A DNA stretch of 64,000 nt, taken from assembly GCA_937926105.1 (NCBI GenBank), contig CALANS010000158.1:62001-126000 (forward strand), given 5' to 3'. Position 1 is the first letter of the stretch; each line of letters begins with the position of its first letter. This document shows positions 17,303 through 25,573 of this stretch, in pieces. The notes beneath the pieces were generated by a model that saw nothing but the letters and a program-made list of their open reading frames with translations, searched no databases and had not been told where the DNA came from. This stretch comes from an uncultured Actinomycetes bacterium. Its GTDB lineage: Bacteria; Actinomycetota; Actinomycetes; Mycobacteriales; Nakamurellaceae. The position numbers were made by a program, and so were the translations under genes.

Positions 17303-18532
17303 CTAGGCATCCGCTGTGGGATAGCGACGATGTCGCTCCCGAAGCTCGCGAAACGCACCGTGGCCGGCCCGGTACGCCTGCACCAGCTCGTCGGGATCGG
17401 CACCCGACGCGATGGCGGCCCGCGTGGTCCGGTCGCCGATCAGGCGGTCGAACCACACGACCCCGTTGCCGCCTGCGAACCGGTCGGGTGCGTGCAGGTC
17501 GTGCTCCGGCCGCCATCCGGCACCGCCGTCGCGCACCAGTAGGCACAGCAGGTGCAGGCCCGTACGGAGCGGCTCGAATCGCCGTGCATCCACGATGTGC
17601 ACTTGCACGCCGCCGCAGATCCGACCGGCCGCCGGGCCGCTGCACGGCCGCGCGAAGGCCGGTCGGAAGATCACGCCGGGGAGCTCGCGACGGTTGAGCG
17701 CGCCCGCCATCTGGTGCGCCAAGCGCACGTCGATCGCCGCGCTGCCGGCCCACAGGAACGGCATCGGGGTCCCGCACCCCACCGAGACGTCCAGGCCGTC
17801 CAGCAGCCCGGTGGCGGCGTGCCCCCAAGCGTTGATCCGATGCGGGAGGTTGGGGGACGGCGGCGCCCACGGCAGGCCGAAACCGGCGGCGAACTCGGCG
17901 GCGCGATACCCGGTCATCGCCACCACCGCGAGGCCTGCCACCGGAGCATCCAGGAACTCGGCGTTGAACAGCATCGCGAGCTCGCCGATCGTCATGCCGT
18001 GCTGGAGGGGGAGCTCGCGGACGCCCACGAAGGATGCAACCGCGGGATCCAGCACCGGCCCATCCAGCCGATCGCCCAACGGATTCGGCCGGTCCAGCAC
18101 GACGAATCCCTTTCCGTGCAGGGCGGCCGTGCGCATCGCGTAGTACATCGTCCAGATGAAGGTGTAGAACCGGACGCCGACGTCCTGCACGTCGAAGAGG
18201 AAGGTGTCGATTTGGTCGACCATCTCGACCGTCGGCAGCACCGAGTCCTGGTAGAGCGAGAACACCGGCAGGCCGCTGATCGGATCGACGCCGTCGGCCA
18301 CCGGTTCGGTCGCGCCGGCCACGCCGAGCAACCCGTGTTCCGGCGCGTACAGCGCTCGCAGCTGGAACGAGGCCTGCCGCTGGATCGACAGCAACACGTC
18401 CACCGAACTCCGGCAGCGACGATCGATGGCGGACGCATTGGTGATCAGGCCCACCCGCCGGCCGCGCAGACCCGCAACCGCATCGGGATCGGCGGCCAGC
18501 CGCTCGATCCCCAGTGCCACCCGTCCAGTCAC
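17303..18532 (-). CDS. DUF1343 / NamZ-like exo-beta-N-acetylmuramidase
   Basis: A 409-residue protein of the DUF1343 family, whose characterised member NamZ (GH171) removes MurNAc from the non-reducing end of peptidoglycan fragments. Recognisable blocks are RRVGLITNASAID near residue 27, LYAPEHGLLG (Glu65-His66; the PEHG motif is the proposed catalytic region), FLFDVQDVGVRFYTFIWTMY and VLDRPNPLGD. GTG 18532 follows GGAGGAGG. There is no signal peptide, unlike secreted NamZ, so it should work on imported saccharides. It lies between the binding protein and the dehydrogenase of the operon (gaps of 181 and 94 bases). MurQ and NagZ are absent nearby, so MurNAc may not be the actual leaving sugar. 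Confidence 0.85.
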   Translation of the reverse strand: MTGRVALGIERLAADPDAVAGLRGRRVGLITNASAIDRRCRSSVDVLLSIQRQASFQLRALYAPEHGLLGVAGATEPVADGVDPISGLPVFSLYQDSVLPTVEMVDQIDTFLFDVQDVGVRFYTFIWTMYYAMRTAALHGKGFVVLDRPNPLGDRLDGPVLDPAVASFVGVRELPLQHGMTIGELAMLFNAEFLDAPVAGLAVVAMTGYRAAEFAAGFGLPWAPPSPNLPHRINAWGHAATGLLDGLDVSVGCGTPMPFLWAGSAAIDVRLAHQMAGALNRRELPGVIFRPAFARPCSGPAAGRICGGVQVHIVDARRFEPLRTGLHLLCLLVRDGGAGWRPEHDLHAPDRFAGGNGVVWFDRLIGDRTTRAAIASGADPDELVQAYRAGHGAFRELRERHRRYPTADA

Positions 18533-18626
18533 CGTACCCTCCTCCATACCCCCGCGCGGCCACCATTCATCGGTTCCGATCGCTCGCATACCCTGCGGCG
18601 CCGCAGGTCTCGAGCCACGCGACGTG

Positions 18627-19664
18627 CTACCCCACGATCGCGACCTTGATGCCGGATCCGGACCGCGCCGCCTCCAACGCCTCCCCGGCCCGGTCGAGCG
18701 GAAAGCGGTGCGTGACCATCGACTCCACCTCCACCGCGCCGGTGGCCAGCAGCGAGACCGCGGTCCGGTACTCGGATACCGTGGCGTCGGCGTTGCCCAC
18801 CACGTCGAGTTGGTGATAGTGCACGGCGTTCAGATCGACCTCCGCCATCCCGTACTTGCCGAATCCGGCGAACAGGTTGATCAGCCCGCCGCCGCGGGTG
18901 CAGTCGATCGCGCTGGCCACCAGGTCGGGCACGCCCACGCACACGATCGCCGAGTCCACTCCCTGACCGGCGGTCACCCCGCGCACCACCTCGCGCAGGT
19001 CCTGCGAGCCCGGATCCACGGTCAGGGTGCGCGGCAGGCCGGCGGCGTAAGCCCGACGGGCGGCGTCCGGCTCGCTCACCACGACCACCCGAGCGCCCGC
19101 CGCCAGCGCCAACTTGGTGTGGAACAGGCCGATCGGCCCGGCGCCCAGGATCAGCACCGTGCTGTCGATGGCCACCCGACTGCGCCGATGACCGTGATAG
19201 ACGCACGCCAGCGGTTCGGCGAGCGCGCCGCGCTCCGGCGGCACGTCCGCCGGCAGCGGCACCAGATTGCCGCCGGCAACTGCCGCTTCCGGAATCCGCA
19301 CGTACTCCGCCATGGCGCCGGGGATCTGGTAGCCGAAGATTTCCATGTCGGCGCATAGGTTGGTGTCCCCCCGCAGGCAGGCGGGACATCCTCCGCACGA
19401 TATCCAAGGCATCACCGCGCACCGGGTACCCAGCAGCGCGCTGCCGGCGCCGCCGGCCGCGTCGACCACCTCGCCGCTGAATTCGTGCCCGAGCACGGCC
19501 GGCCAGCGGACGCCGCCGGTCTTCTCCCCGGTGAAGACCCGCACATCGGATCCGCACAGGGTGAGGGCCTGCACCTTCAACAGCACGTCGCCGGGCTGTA
19601 ACGCGGGGCAGGGCACATCACGAGCGGTGAGGACTCCCGGTCGTTCCAGCAGGTATTCGAGCAT
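18627..19664 (-). CDS. Zinc-dependent medium-chain dehydrogenase (sugar/polyol type)
   Basis: A 345-residue MDR enzyme. The catalytic zinc ligands are in LCGSDVRVF and LGHEFSGEVV; the structural zinc block is CGGCPACLRGDTNLC; the NAD fold begins VLILGAGPIGLF. It resembles sorbitol/threonine dehydrogenase relatives that oxidise a secondary alcohol of a sugar. ATG 19664 overlaps the aldolase stop (ATGA), so the two are translationally coupled. In the operon it would act on a sugar or sugar acid released by the glycosidases. Confidence 0.9.
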   Translation of the reverse strand: MLEYLLERPGVLTARDVPCPALQPGDVLLKVQALTLCGSDVRVFTGEKTGGVRWPAVLGHEFSGEVVDAAGGAGSALLGTRCAVMPWISCGGCPACLRGDTNLCADMEIFGYQIPGAMAEYVRIPEAAVAGGNLVPLPADVPPERGALAEPLACVYHGHRRSRVAIDSTVLILGAGPIGLFHTKLALAAGARVVVVSEPDAARRAYAAGLPRTLTVDPGSQDLREVVRGVTAGQGVDSAIVCVGVPDLVASAIDCTRGGGLINLFAGFGKYGMAEVDLNAVHYHQLDVVGNADATVSEYRTAVSLLATGAVEVESMVTHRFPLDRAGEALEAARSGSGIKVAIVG

Positions 19665-20494
19665 CAGCCGGCGCTCCCGTGAGTCGCGGCCCCGGCCAAG
19701 GACAGTGGGGTGCCCGCCTGGTCCATCAGGCGCAGCGCGTCGTCGAGCCGCATGTCCCGCAAGACCGTGGCGATCGCCTCGATCGCCGCCGGCGGATTGG
19801 GTCGGTTCCACACGTTTCGGCCGACCACCACGCCGGCCGCGCCGGCATTCACCCAGGAGTGGATCTCCCGGATCAGCTGGTCACCGTCACGCGGTTTGCC
19901 GCCGAGGATCACCACCGGAACCGGGGACCACGCGATCAGCCGCTCCAGCGTGTCGACGTTGCGCGGGCTCGGAACCTTCAGGACGTCCGCACCGAGTTCG
20001 ACGCACAGCCGCGCGGCATCCAGGATGGCACCGTCGCTCTCGCCCTCCTCCGCGCCCCAGAATGCCGGCTCCAGCATGACGGGGCACCCGATGCGACGGG
20101 CGTCCGCGCCGGCTCGCGCGATGCGTTCGAGGGCGTCCGCCCACTCGCCGAGATCCCGCAGACCCAGCGGCAGCAACATCTTGCACATGGCGGCGCCGGC
20201 CCGGACGGCATCTTCCGCGGTCCACGGCTGCCGCGTGGTCAGCAGGTACTCGCTGTCGGACACGTGGGTGCCGAAGATCGGGATGTCCAGCCCGGCGATC
20301 GGTTGCGCGGCGCCCTGGTGTCCCGCGGCCCACGCGGCGTAGTGCACTGTCGCGCCCACCGTCAGCAGCACTCCGTCGGCGCTGGATGTCCCGATGGTCT
20401 CCAACATCTGCGGGAGATGCTCGCCACCCTGGATCGCGCCCTGCGTCCCGTGGTCGAATGCGACGACTACGGAACGACCCTCGTTGAAATTCAC
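19664..20494 (-). CDS. Class I aldolase of the DeoC/FbaB/LsrF superfamily
   Basis: A 276-residue TIM-barrel aldolase. It opens with VVVAFDHGTQGA; the Schiff-base lysine candidate is Lys173 in ADVLKVPSP, and VVILGGKP forms the phosphate-binding loop. GTG 20494 follows GAGGGG by six bases; the longer upstream frame lacks a site. It would cleave a phosphorylated ketose made by the kinase and dehydrogenase of the operon into three-carbon units or an aldehyde. The closest named families (LsrF, tagatose/sulfofructose-phosphate aldolases) cannot be separated by eye. Confidence 0.83.
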   Translation of the reverse strand: MNFNEGRSVVVAFDHGTQGAIQGGEHLPQMLETIGTSSADGVLLTVGATVHYAAWAAGHQGAAQPIAGLDIPIFGTHVSDSEYLLTTRQPWTAEDAVRAGAAMCKMLLPLGLRDLGEWADALERIARAGADARRIGCPVMLEPAFWGAEEGESDGAILDAARLCVELGADVLKVPSPRNVDTLERLIAWSPVPVVILGGKPRDGDQLIREIHSWVNAGAAGVVVGRNVWNRPNPPAAIEAIATVLRDMRLDDALRLMDQAGTPLSLAGAATHGSAG

Positions 20495-20528
20495 CCTATT
20501 CCCCTCTATGAAATGAACGCCCGTACCC

Positions 20529-20549
20529 GCCCGACCAGGGTGGTCGGGC
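20529..20549 (-). terminator. Intercistronic 9-bp hairpin between kinase and aldolase
   Basis: GCCCGACCA (20529-20537), loop GGG, TGGTCGGGC (20541-20549): a perfect stem in the only sizeable gap between the kinase and aldolase genes. No U-tract follows, so attenuation or mRNA processing is likelier than full termination. Confidence 0.5.
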
Positions 20550-20594
20550 ACGGCGCCGGTGGCCCGGATCGACAAAGGTCGGTGACGCGACCCC

Positions 20595-22085
20595 TCACTC
20601 CAACGCATCGAGAAGTGCTATGGCGGATCGGAATCGCGCATGGTTCTCGGTGTGCCGGGCGCTGGCGTCCGGATCCGGAGTGACGAGGTCGGCCGGCCGT
20701 GCCCAACCGGCCGATCCCCGTTCGACCAGACCCGCGGCCAGCGCGGCCAGCCAGGCGGCGCCGCGCGCGGCATCGTCCCGGGCGTGGTCCAGTACCTGGT
20801 CGAATCCGCAGATGTCGCTGACCGCCTGCAGCAGCGACCGGCACCGGGCTCCGCCGCCGACCGCGTGCAGTTCGCGGATCGGCTCGGTACCGTCCAGCTC
20901 GAAGCGCAGGGCGTGCGCGAGCCCCTCGACGATCGCGCGCATCATCACCGGGCCGTCGTGCTGGACGCCCAGACCGATCAGCGCGCCCTGGCCCCGTCGG
21001 CCCCCCGGCTCGGTGGCCGCGTGCCGCCGGCCAGCCAGGTAGGGCAGGTGCAGCGGCCCGTCCGGAACCGGTGGCACAGCAGCCAGTATCCGATCGACGC
21101 GATCAGCCCAGCCGGAGTCCCAGGGGATCCCGACGGCACGTCCCCACCATTCCAGAACCCCGACGCCGATCGACAGGATCGCGCTGTGTACAAGCTGGTC
21201 GGGCCGCCAGCCGGGGACGGTGACGACACCCGGCGCGGTGCTCCGCGACCCGGCGAACACCATCGTCGAGATGCTGGTGCCGTACAGGATGGCGCCGCTG
21301 CCCGGAGCCGGATCCGCGCGCAGTCCCATCAGGTCCGCCAACGCATCCCCGGTTCCGACGGCCACCGGCGTGCCAGACAACAGCCCGGTCGCCGCGGCCG
21401 CGGACCGCGAGACGGTCCCAGCGATCTCGGCGGGCCACTGCGGATCCGGCAGCAGCGATGCGTCGATACCCTGCGACGCAAGGAGGTCGCGGTCCCATTC
21501 GCGCTCGTCCAGTCGATATCCCAGACCGCCGTCGGCGGCTGAGAAGTGGTCGATGGTGCGGGCCCCGGTCAGTCGGTGCACCGCATAGCCGGTGCTACCC
21601 AGCACGGTGCTGGTGCGCGCCCATAGGTCGGGCTCATTGGCACGCAACCACATCAGCTTCGCGACGATGTTGTGCGGTCCGAGCGGCTGGCCGGACCGTC
21701 GGACTGCACCGTCGGCGCCGACCGCATCGCGCAGCGTGGCCAGCTGTGCACCCGCCCGGCTGTCGATGCTGTAGAGGATCGCGCGTCGAAGCGGCTGTCC
21801 GGCGTTGTCCATCGGTACCACCACGGGACACAGCCCGCTGATGCCCACGCAGGCGATCTGCCCACGCCAAGTATCGTCGCGCCCGAGCAGGTCCGTGGTG
21901 ATCCGCCGCAGAGGGCCCCACCAGTCGCGTTCGGCGTCGTGCTCGGCCCATCCCGGCCGAGGACGCGACACCGTCACCGACGCTCGGCGGCTGGCGAGCA
22001 GGCGGCCGTCGGCACGCCAGATGGCGCCCTTGACACCGGATGTGCCGATGTCGATACCGAGGACCAACGGGGTTGACACGCTCAC
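20595..22085 (-). CDS. FGGY-family carbohydrate kinase
   Basis: A 496-residue kinase with the two actin-like domains of the FGGY family. The ATP/sugar loop is GIDIGTSGVKGAIW; GWAEHDAERDWW follows; the second-domain phosphate loop reads YGTSISTMVF and the adenosine motif is AVGGGARCRSLLQ. It resembles xylulokinase and other keto-sugar kinases, which phosphorylate the terminal hydroxyl. GTG 22085 overlaps the stop of the GHL10 gene (GTGA). It would supply the phosphorylated substrate for the aldolase. Confidence 0.9.
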   Translation of the reverse strand: MSVSTPLVLGIDIGTSGVKGAIWRADGRLLASRRASVTVSRPRPGWAEHDAERDWWGPLRRITTDLLGRDDTWRGQIACVGISGLCPVVVPMDNAGQPLRRAILYSIDSRAGAQLATLRDAVGADGAVRRSGQPLGPHNIVAKLMWLRANEPDLWARTSTVLGSTGYAVHRLTGARTIDHFSAADGGLGYRLDEREWDRDLLASQGIDASLLPDPQWPAEIAGTVSRSAAAATGLLSGTPVAVGTGDALADLMGLRADPAPGSGAILYGTSISTMVFAGSRSTAPGVVTVPGWRPDQLVHSAILSIGVGVLEWWGRAVGIPWDSGWADRVDRILAAVPPVPDGPLHLPYLAGRRHAATEPGGRRGQGALIGLGVQHDGPVMMRAIVEGLAHALRFELDGTEPIRELHAVGGGARCRSLLQAVSDICGFDQVLDHARDDAARGAAWLAALAAGLVERGSAGWARPADLVTPDPDASARHTENHARFRSAIALLDALE

Positions 22086-23254
22086 CGCTCGAGGAACGAC
22101 AGGAAGTCCTTAAGACCGTCCCGGTCCATCGGCGCGCCCCAGGTGTCGGTCGTGTAGGGGCCTGCCTGGTAGCCGAAGATCGGGGCGTGATGGAAGAGCG
22201 CGAAGCCACCGGTCTCGATCTCGCGCGTCTGCTCGATCAGGCGCCTGACGTACTCGTGATCGGGCGCCCGGTCGTGGAAGTTGTCGTTCGTGCCAGCCAG
22301 GGTGTGCGGGTGCCCCAGCGCGCTGATCCCGGGCAGCAGCGTCGTCTGGCTGCGGACGATGGTGGTCAGTCGCTCGACGGTGCGCCGGAAGTAGCTTTCG
22401 CTGTACCAGTAAACCATCGGGCAGACGAAGTCAAGGTACGACGCGAATCCGACCCAGTCGCAGTAGACCTGGCTGGTTGCAGATCGGATGTTGGGGAAGA
22501 CCGCGGCAGACAGCTGCTTGCCGCCGTGCTGTGAGGTGAGCTGCGCCGAGATCGACCGCACCGTGTCGTGGACGTTCTGGCAGTAATAGTCGATCAGGCT
22601 GTCGGCCTGATGCAAGGCAATGGCCCGGTCGTCGTAGGAGCGGGAGGTGAATCCACGCGTCTCGATCAGCTCGACGACATCATCCCTGGTGTGTCCAAAC
22701 CGCTCGGCGATCTGCGACAGGCACCTGGCGCAGAAGCACGCGGCGCGCGGGTACCTGATGAAGTCCAGATGGATGCCGTCGAGCGAGTGGTCGTCGAGCA
22801 CCTCGTCGATCAGGCGCTGCAGGTACTCCCGATATCCCGGCTGGCCGGCGCAGACGAACGTGGTCGGTTTGCCGTTCATGTCGACGACCGCCCACTCGGG
22901 GTGTTGCGCCAGCAGAGACTGCCCCGCATCGAGATCTCCGGCTGCCGGATCCCCCTCCGGAAACACCGAGAAGTAGGCGTGCACCTGGATGCCGCGCTGG
23001 TGGGCGAGTTCCACCGCATCGTCCAGGCCGTCGTACACCCTGGCCTTCGGATGCGCCGGCCCGACCCCGCTGTCGTACCACAGCACCGATGCAGTGTCGG
23101 CCACCCGGGCCTTGAGCAGCCACAGGATCTTGGTCGCCCCGAGCTGCGCGCACTCGTCAACGATGCGCTCGACGTCCGACTTGGTCAGCTGACCGGCGAG
23201 TTGCTTGTCCTGAATCTGCTCCACCCATACCGCGCGTTCCTCGGTACCAGTCAC
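22082..23254 (-). CDS. GHL10-type glycosidase-like protein
   Basis: A 390-residue putative TIM-barrel hydrolase of the GHL10 (DUF187-like) group. The signature strand DGIHLDFIRYPR is at about residues 159-170, followed by ACFCARC, and FPEGDP and FVCPMVYWY are other conserved barrel elements. A characterised relative, DigH, cuts peptide-free peptidoglycan glycan strands. GTG 23254 follows AAAGGA; no signal peptide is present, implying action in the cytoplasm on an imported saccharide. It is the first structural gene of the operon, after a 339-base leader region. Confidence 0.75.
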   Translation of the reverse strand: MTGTEERAVWVEQIQDKQLAGQLTKSDVERIVDECAQLGATKILWLLKARVADTASVLWYDSGVGPAHPKARVYDGLDDAVELAHQRGIQVHAYFSVFPEGDPAAGDLDAGQSLLAQHPEWAVVDMNGKPTTFVCAGQPGYREYLQRLIDEVLDDHSLDGIHLDFIRYPRAACFCARCLSQIAERFGHTRDDVVELIETRGFTSRSYDDRAIALHQADSLIDYYCQNVHDTVRSISAQLTSQHGGKQLSAAVFPNIRSATSQVYCDWVGFASYLDFVCPMVYWYSESYFRRTVERLTTIVRSQTTLLPGISALGHPHTLAGTNDNFHDRAPDHEYVRRLIEQTREIETGGFALFHHAPIFGYQAGPYTTDTWGAPMDRDGLKDFLSFLER

Positions 23255-23593
23255 AGTTGTTCCTTTCGGGGTTCGGGCCGGGTCCGTCGGTAGACGGGCC
23301 CACGGGTGCGTGTCAGCCACACGGGTGTCGAGCACGACAGGTCCGTGCGAGGGTGCGCGAACACCACACGGGCGCCCGCTGGATCAGATGGTGGTGATGG
23401 TGCGCAGCGGTCGACCGGGCGCGCACGCGCACTCGGTCGTCAGCCGTCGTGTCGTAGCGCTAGTGCGTCCGGGCTGGTGACATGAGGGACCCTCCTGTGG
23501 TCGTTCAGATATCCGTCGGGATAGCACGGTGCCCCGGAATCGGGCGAGTCAGTCGCACACGCGCGACTGCCGGCATCCCGTCTAGCGTGCCTT
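23255..23593 (-). promoter_or_regulatory. Leader region of the GHL10-to-permease operon
   Basis: This 339-base gap precedes the operon on the minus strand and follows the regulator gene. Its main feature is a seven-codon frame with a strong ribosome site (23460-23483). No copy of the 24405-24424 palindrome is recognisable in it, and I could not define a convincing promoter. Confidence 0.35.
23460..23483 (-). CDS. Possible leader peptide MSPARTH
   Basis: ATG 23483 is preceded at seven bases by a perfect AGGAGG and followed by seven sense codons (M-S-P-A-R-T-H) and TAG. Such a good site in front of so short a frame suggests a translated leader upstream of the catabolic operon. Chance cannot be excluded. 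Confidence 0.35.
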   Translation of the reverse strand: MSPARTH

Positions 23594-24394
23594 TCATGAA
23601 AAGCCTTTGAGAATAATGGTTTGCAGATGTCGATCCGTGCGGGTCCAGGCTCGGGAGCGCTCCACGCACCGGGACAAAGAGTCGTAACTGTACTGGTCGT
23701 GCACCAGCAGCGGCGTGCCCTGTGGAACGTTCAGCAGCTCGGCCATCTTCTCGTCTGCCGCCTGTGCCGAGTAAACGCGTTCGGCATACGAGAAGCTGAT
23801 CGAGAACCTCTTACGCAGCAACGTATGGAACGAGCCCTGCACCAGCTCGGCCGGCTCGACCGACGCGATGCCGGGGATCAGCGACAGCATCACGTCAGTC
23901 GAGATGATCGAATTTGGCCCCTCTCGCAGAGATCGAAGGCGTTCGAAGTGCAACAGGTCCGATGCGTCGAACGCCGTTGCGTTGCCGTGGTCCGATGCGT
24001 TCGTGTGATTGATGGTGTATTCGAGAAGTGAGTCGTGGTATTCGATTCCAGCTCGCTCCAGCTGCTCACCGTTGGAGATGATGGTGCCGCTGAACACCGG
24101 TGATCGCTGCGAGTCGTGCATCCCACCGACGTCGGCGACGAAGGTGCCGCGGCCGTGTGCCTGGGTCAAGATGCCCTCGGCGATGAGCACCTGCAGGGCA
24201 CGGCGAATCGTGCCGCGAGCCACCCCGAGCTGCTCGGCGAGATGCGCCTCGGACGCGAGCTGGAAGTTGGGCGGCCAGAACATTCCGTAGATCTGTCGCC
24301 GGAAGTGGTCGGCGATCTGAACATGCAGCGGCGTCGGCCCCGACCGCTCCAGCACGGGCGGTGTTGGATGCGTACCAGCCTCGGGCGATGCCAT
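23594..24394 (-). CDS. GntR/HutC-family regulator (UTRA domain)
   Basis: A 266-residue regulator: GntR winged helix at about residues 20-88 (PLHVQIADHFRRQI, LGVARGTIRRALQVLIAEG, HGRGTFVA) and a UTRA ligand-binding domain to the C-terminus (RLRSLREGPN, TPLLVHDQYSYD). UTRA proteins usually sense a phosphorylated sugar or related acid. It lies directly upstream of the muramidase/kinase operon on the same strand, and a perfect palindrome at its start indicates autoregulation. Confidence 0.9.
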   Translation of the reverse strand: MASPEAGTHPTPPVLERSGPTPLHVQIADHFRRQIYGMFWPPNFQLASEAHLAEQLGVARGTIRRALQVLIAEGILTQAHGRGTFVADVGGMHDSQRSPVFSGTIISNGEQLERAGIEYHDSLLEYTINHTNASDHGNATAFDASDLLHFERLRSLREGPNSIISTDVMLSLIPGIASVEPAELVQGSFHTLLRKRFSISFSYAERVYSAQAADEKMAELLNVPQGTPLLVHDQYSYDSLSRCVERSRAWTRTDRHLQTIILKGFS

Positions 24395-24404
24395 GGGCGT
24401 AATG

Positions 24405-24424
24405 GTACATGGTCGTCCATGTAC
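24405..24424. promoter_or_regulatory. Perfect palindromic operator before the GntR/UTRA gene
   Basis: GTACATGG-TCGT-CCATGTAC, eight-base arms with a four-base centre, starts eleven bases before the regulator start codon. The size, symmetry and place match GntR/HutC operators. Confidence 0.7.
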
Positions 24425-24519
24425 GTCAAGGGTCGTTCATGAGCTTGCCGGCCCGAGAGCAGGACTCGTCCGACGAAGACCACGACCTCGCGCAGGCGGA
24501 TCGGATGAACGTGCGCGGG

Positions 24520-25464
24520 TCACGGGATGTTGTGGCCGGCGGCGCGGATCAGCTGGTACCACTCACCGCGAGTGAGAGGAAGGTCCGAACCCGGGGCCGC
24601 GTCCGTCACACGCTGAGGCGTAGTCGTCCCGAGCACAACCTGCATACCCCCGGGGTGCCGCGTGATCCACGCGGTGGCGATCGCGGTCGGCGTCACACCG
24701 TACCTGTCGGCGAGCCGGCCGAGTTCGGCGTTCAGCTCCGGGTAGTCGTGTTCGCTGAAGAAGACCCCGCCGACGAAGCCCCTCTGGAACGGCGACCAGG
24801 CCTGCAGGGTGATTTTGTTGACCCGGGCGTAATCGACGACTCCGCCGCCGTCCCGGGTGATCGAGTCCTCCTCGGCGGCCATGTTGGACGACAAGCCTTG
24901 GGCGATGATCGTGGAGTGAGTGATAGACAGCTGTACTTGGTTGGCGACGATCGGTTGCGTCACAGCGGTTTTGAGCAGATCGATTTGCCGTGGCGTGTGG
25001 TTAGATACGCCGAAGGTCCGGACCTTCCCGGAGGACTCTAGGTGGTCGAATGCACGGGCGACCTCCTCCGGCTCCACGAGCGCGTCGGGCCTGTGCAGCA
25101 GCAGCACATCGAGGTAATCGGTGCCCAGAGCCTTCAACGACCCCTCGGTCGAGGCCACGATGTGCTCGTACGAGGCGTCGTAGTGCAGCGGATCGACAAC
25201 GATGCCGGTCTTGCTCTGCAGACTGATCTGGGCGCGCTCCGACGACGTGAGGCCCAGGGCCGCGGCGAATCGGTGTTCGCACCAGTGGGTACCCCCGCGG
25301 CGCACACCGTACAGGTCGGCGTGGTCGAAGAAGGTGATCCCCGCGTCTCTGGCCGCTGCGTACAGATTCCGGATCTCCTGGTCGGTGCTGTCGGCTATCC
25401 GCATCATGCCCGCGATGATGTTGGGCACATGAATGTCGGTCGGCCCTAACGGGACGGTGCGCAT
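24520..25464 (-). CDS. Aldo/keto reductase, YdhF-like
   Basis: A 314-residue AKR barrel. The tetrad is visible as FFDHADLYG (Asp, Tyr), LQSKTGIV (Lys) and VLLLHRPD (His). The N-terminus GPTDIHVPNIIAGMMRI and the segment THWCEHRFAAAL match the COG4989/YdhF group of NADPH-dependent reductases. ATG 25464 follows GGAGGAAC at short spacing; ATG 25497 is a possible alternative. It sits at the left edge of the fucose locus, separated by 109 bases from the next gene, and may or may not belong to it. Confidence 0.88.
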   Translation of the reverse strand: MRTVPLGPTDIHVPNIIAGMMRIADSTDQEIRNLYAAARDAGITFFDHADLYGVRRGGTHWCEHRFAAALGLTSSERAQISLQSKTGIVVDPLHYDASYEHIVASTEGSLKALGTDYLDVLLLHRPDALVEPEEVARAFDHLESSGKVRTFGVSNHTPRQIDLLKTAVTQPIVANQVQLSITHSTIIAQGLSSNMAAEEDSITRDGGGVVDYARVNKITLQAWSPFQRGFVGGVFFSEHDYPELNAELGRLADRYGVTPTAIATAWITRHPGGMQVVLGTTTPQRVTDAAPGSDLPLTRGEWYQLIRAAGHNIP

Positions 25465-25573
25465 GTTCCTCCATTCGATGTTCCACCGGTGGTCCATCGC
25501 GTCGATTCAGCGGCGGATCGCCGGTAGCGTGTCGCATCCCGCGATCGCCCTTTAAACGTGTCGAGCGGCGTTC

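Noticed and set aside
13877..24394. Sulfoquinovose degradation suggested by kinase plus LsrF-like aldolase
   Set aside because: No sulfoquinovosidase, isomerase or sulfonate exporter is seen; DUF1343 and GHL10 point elsewhere.
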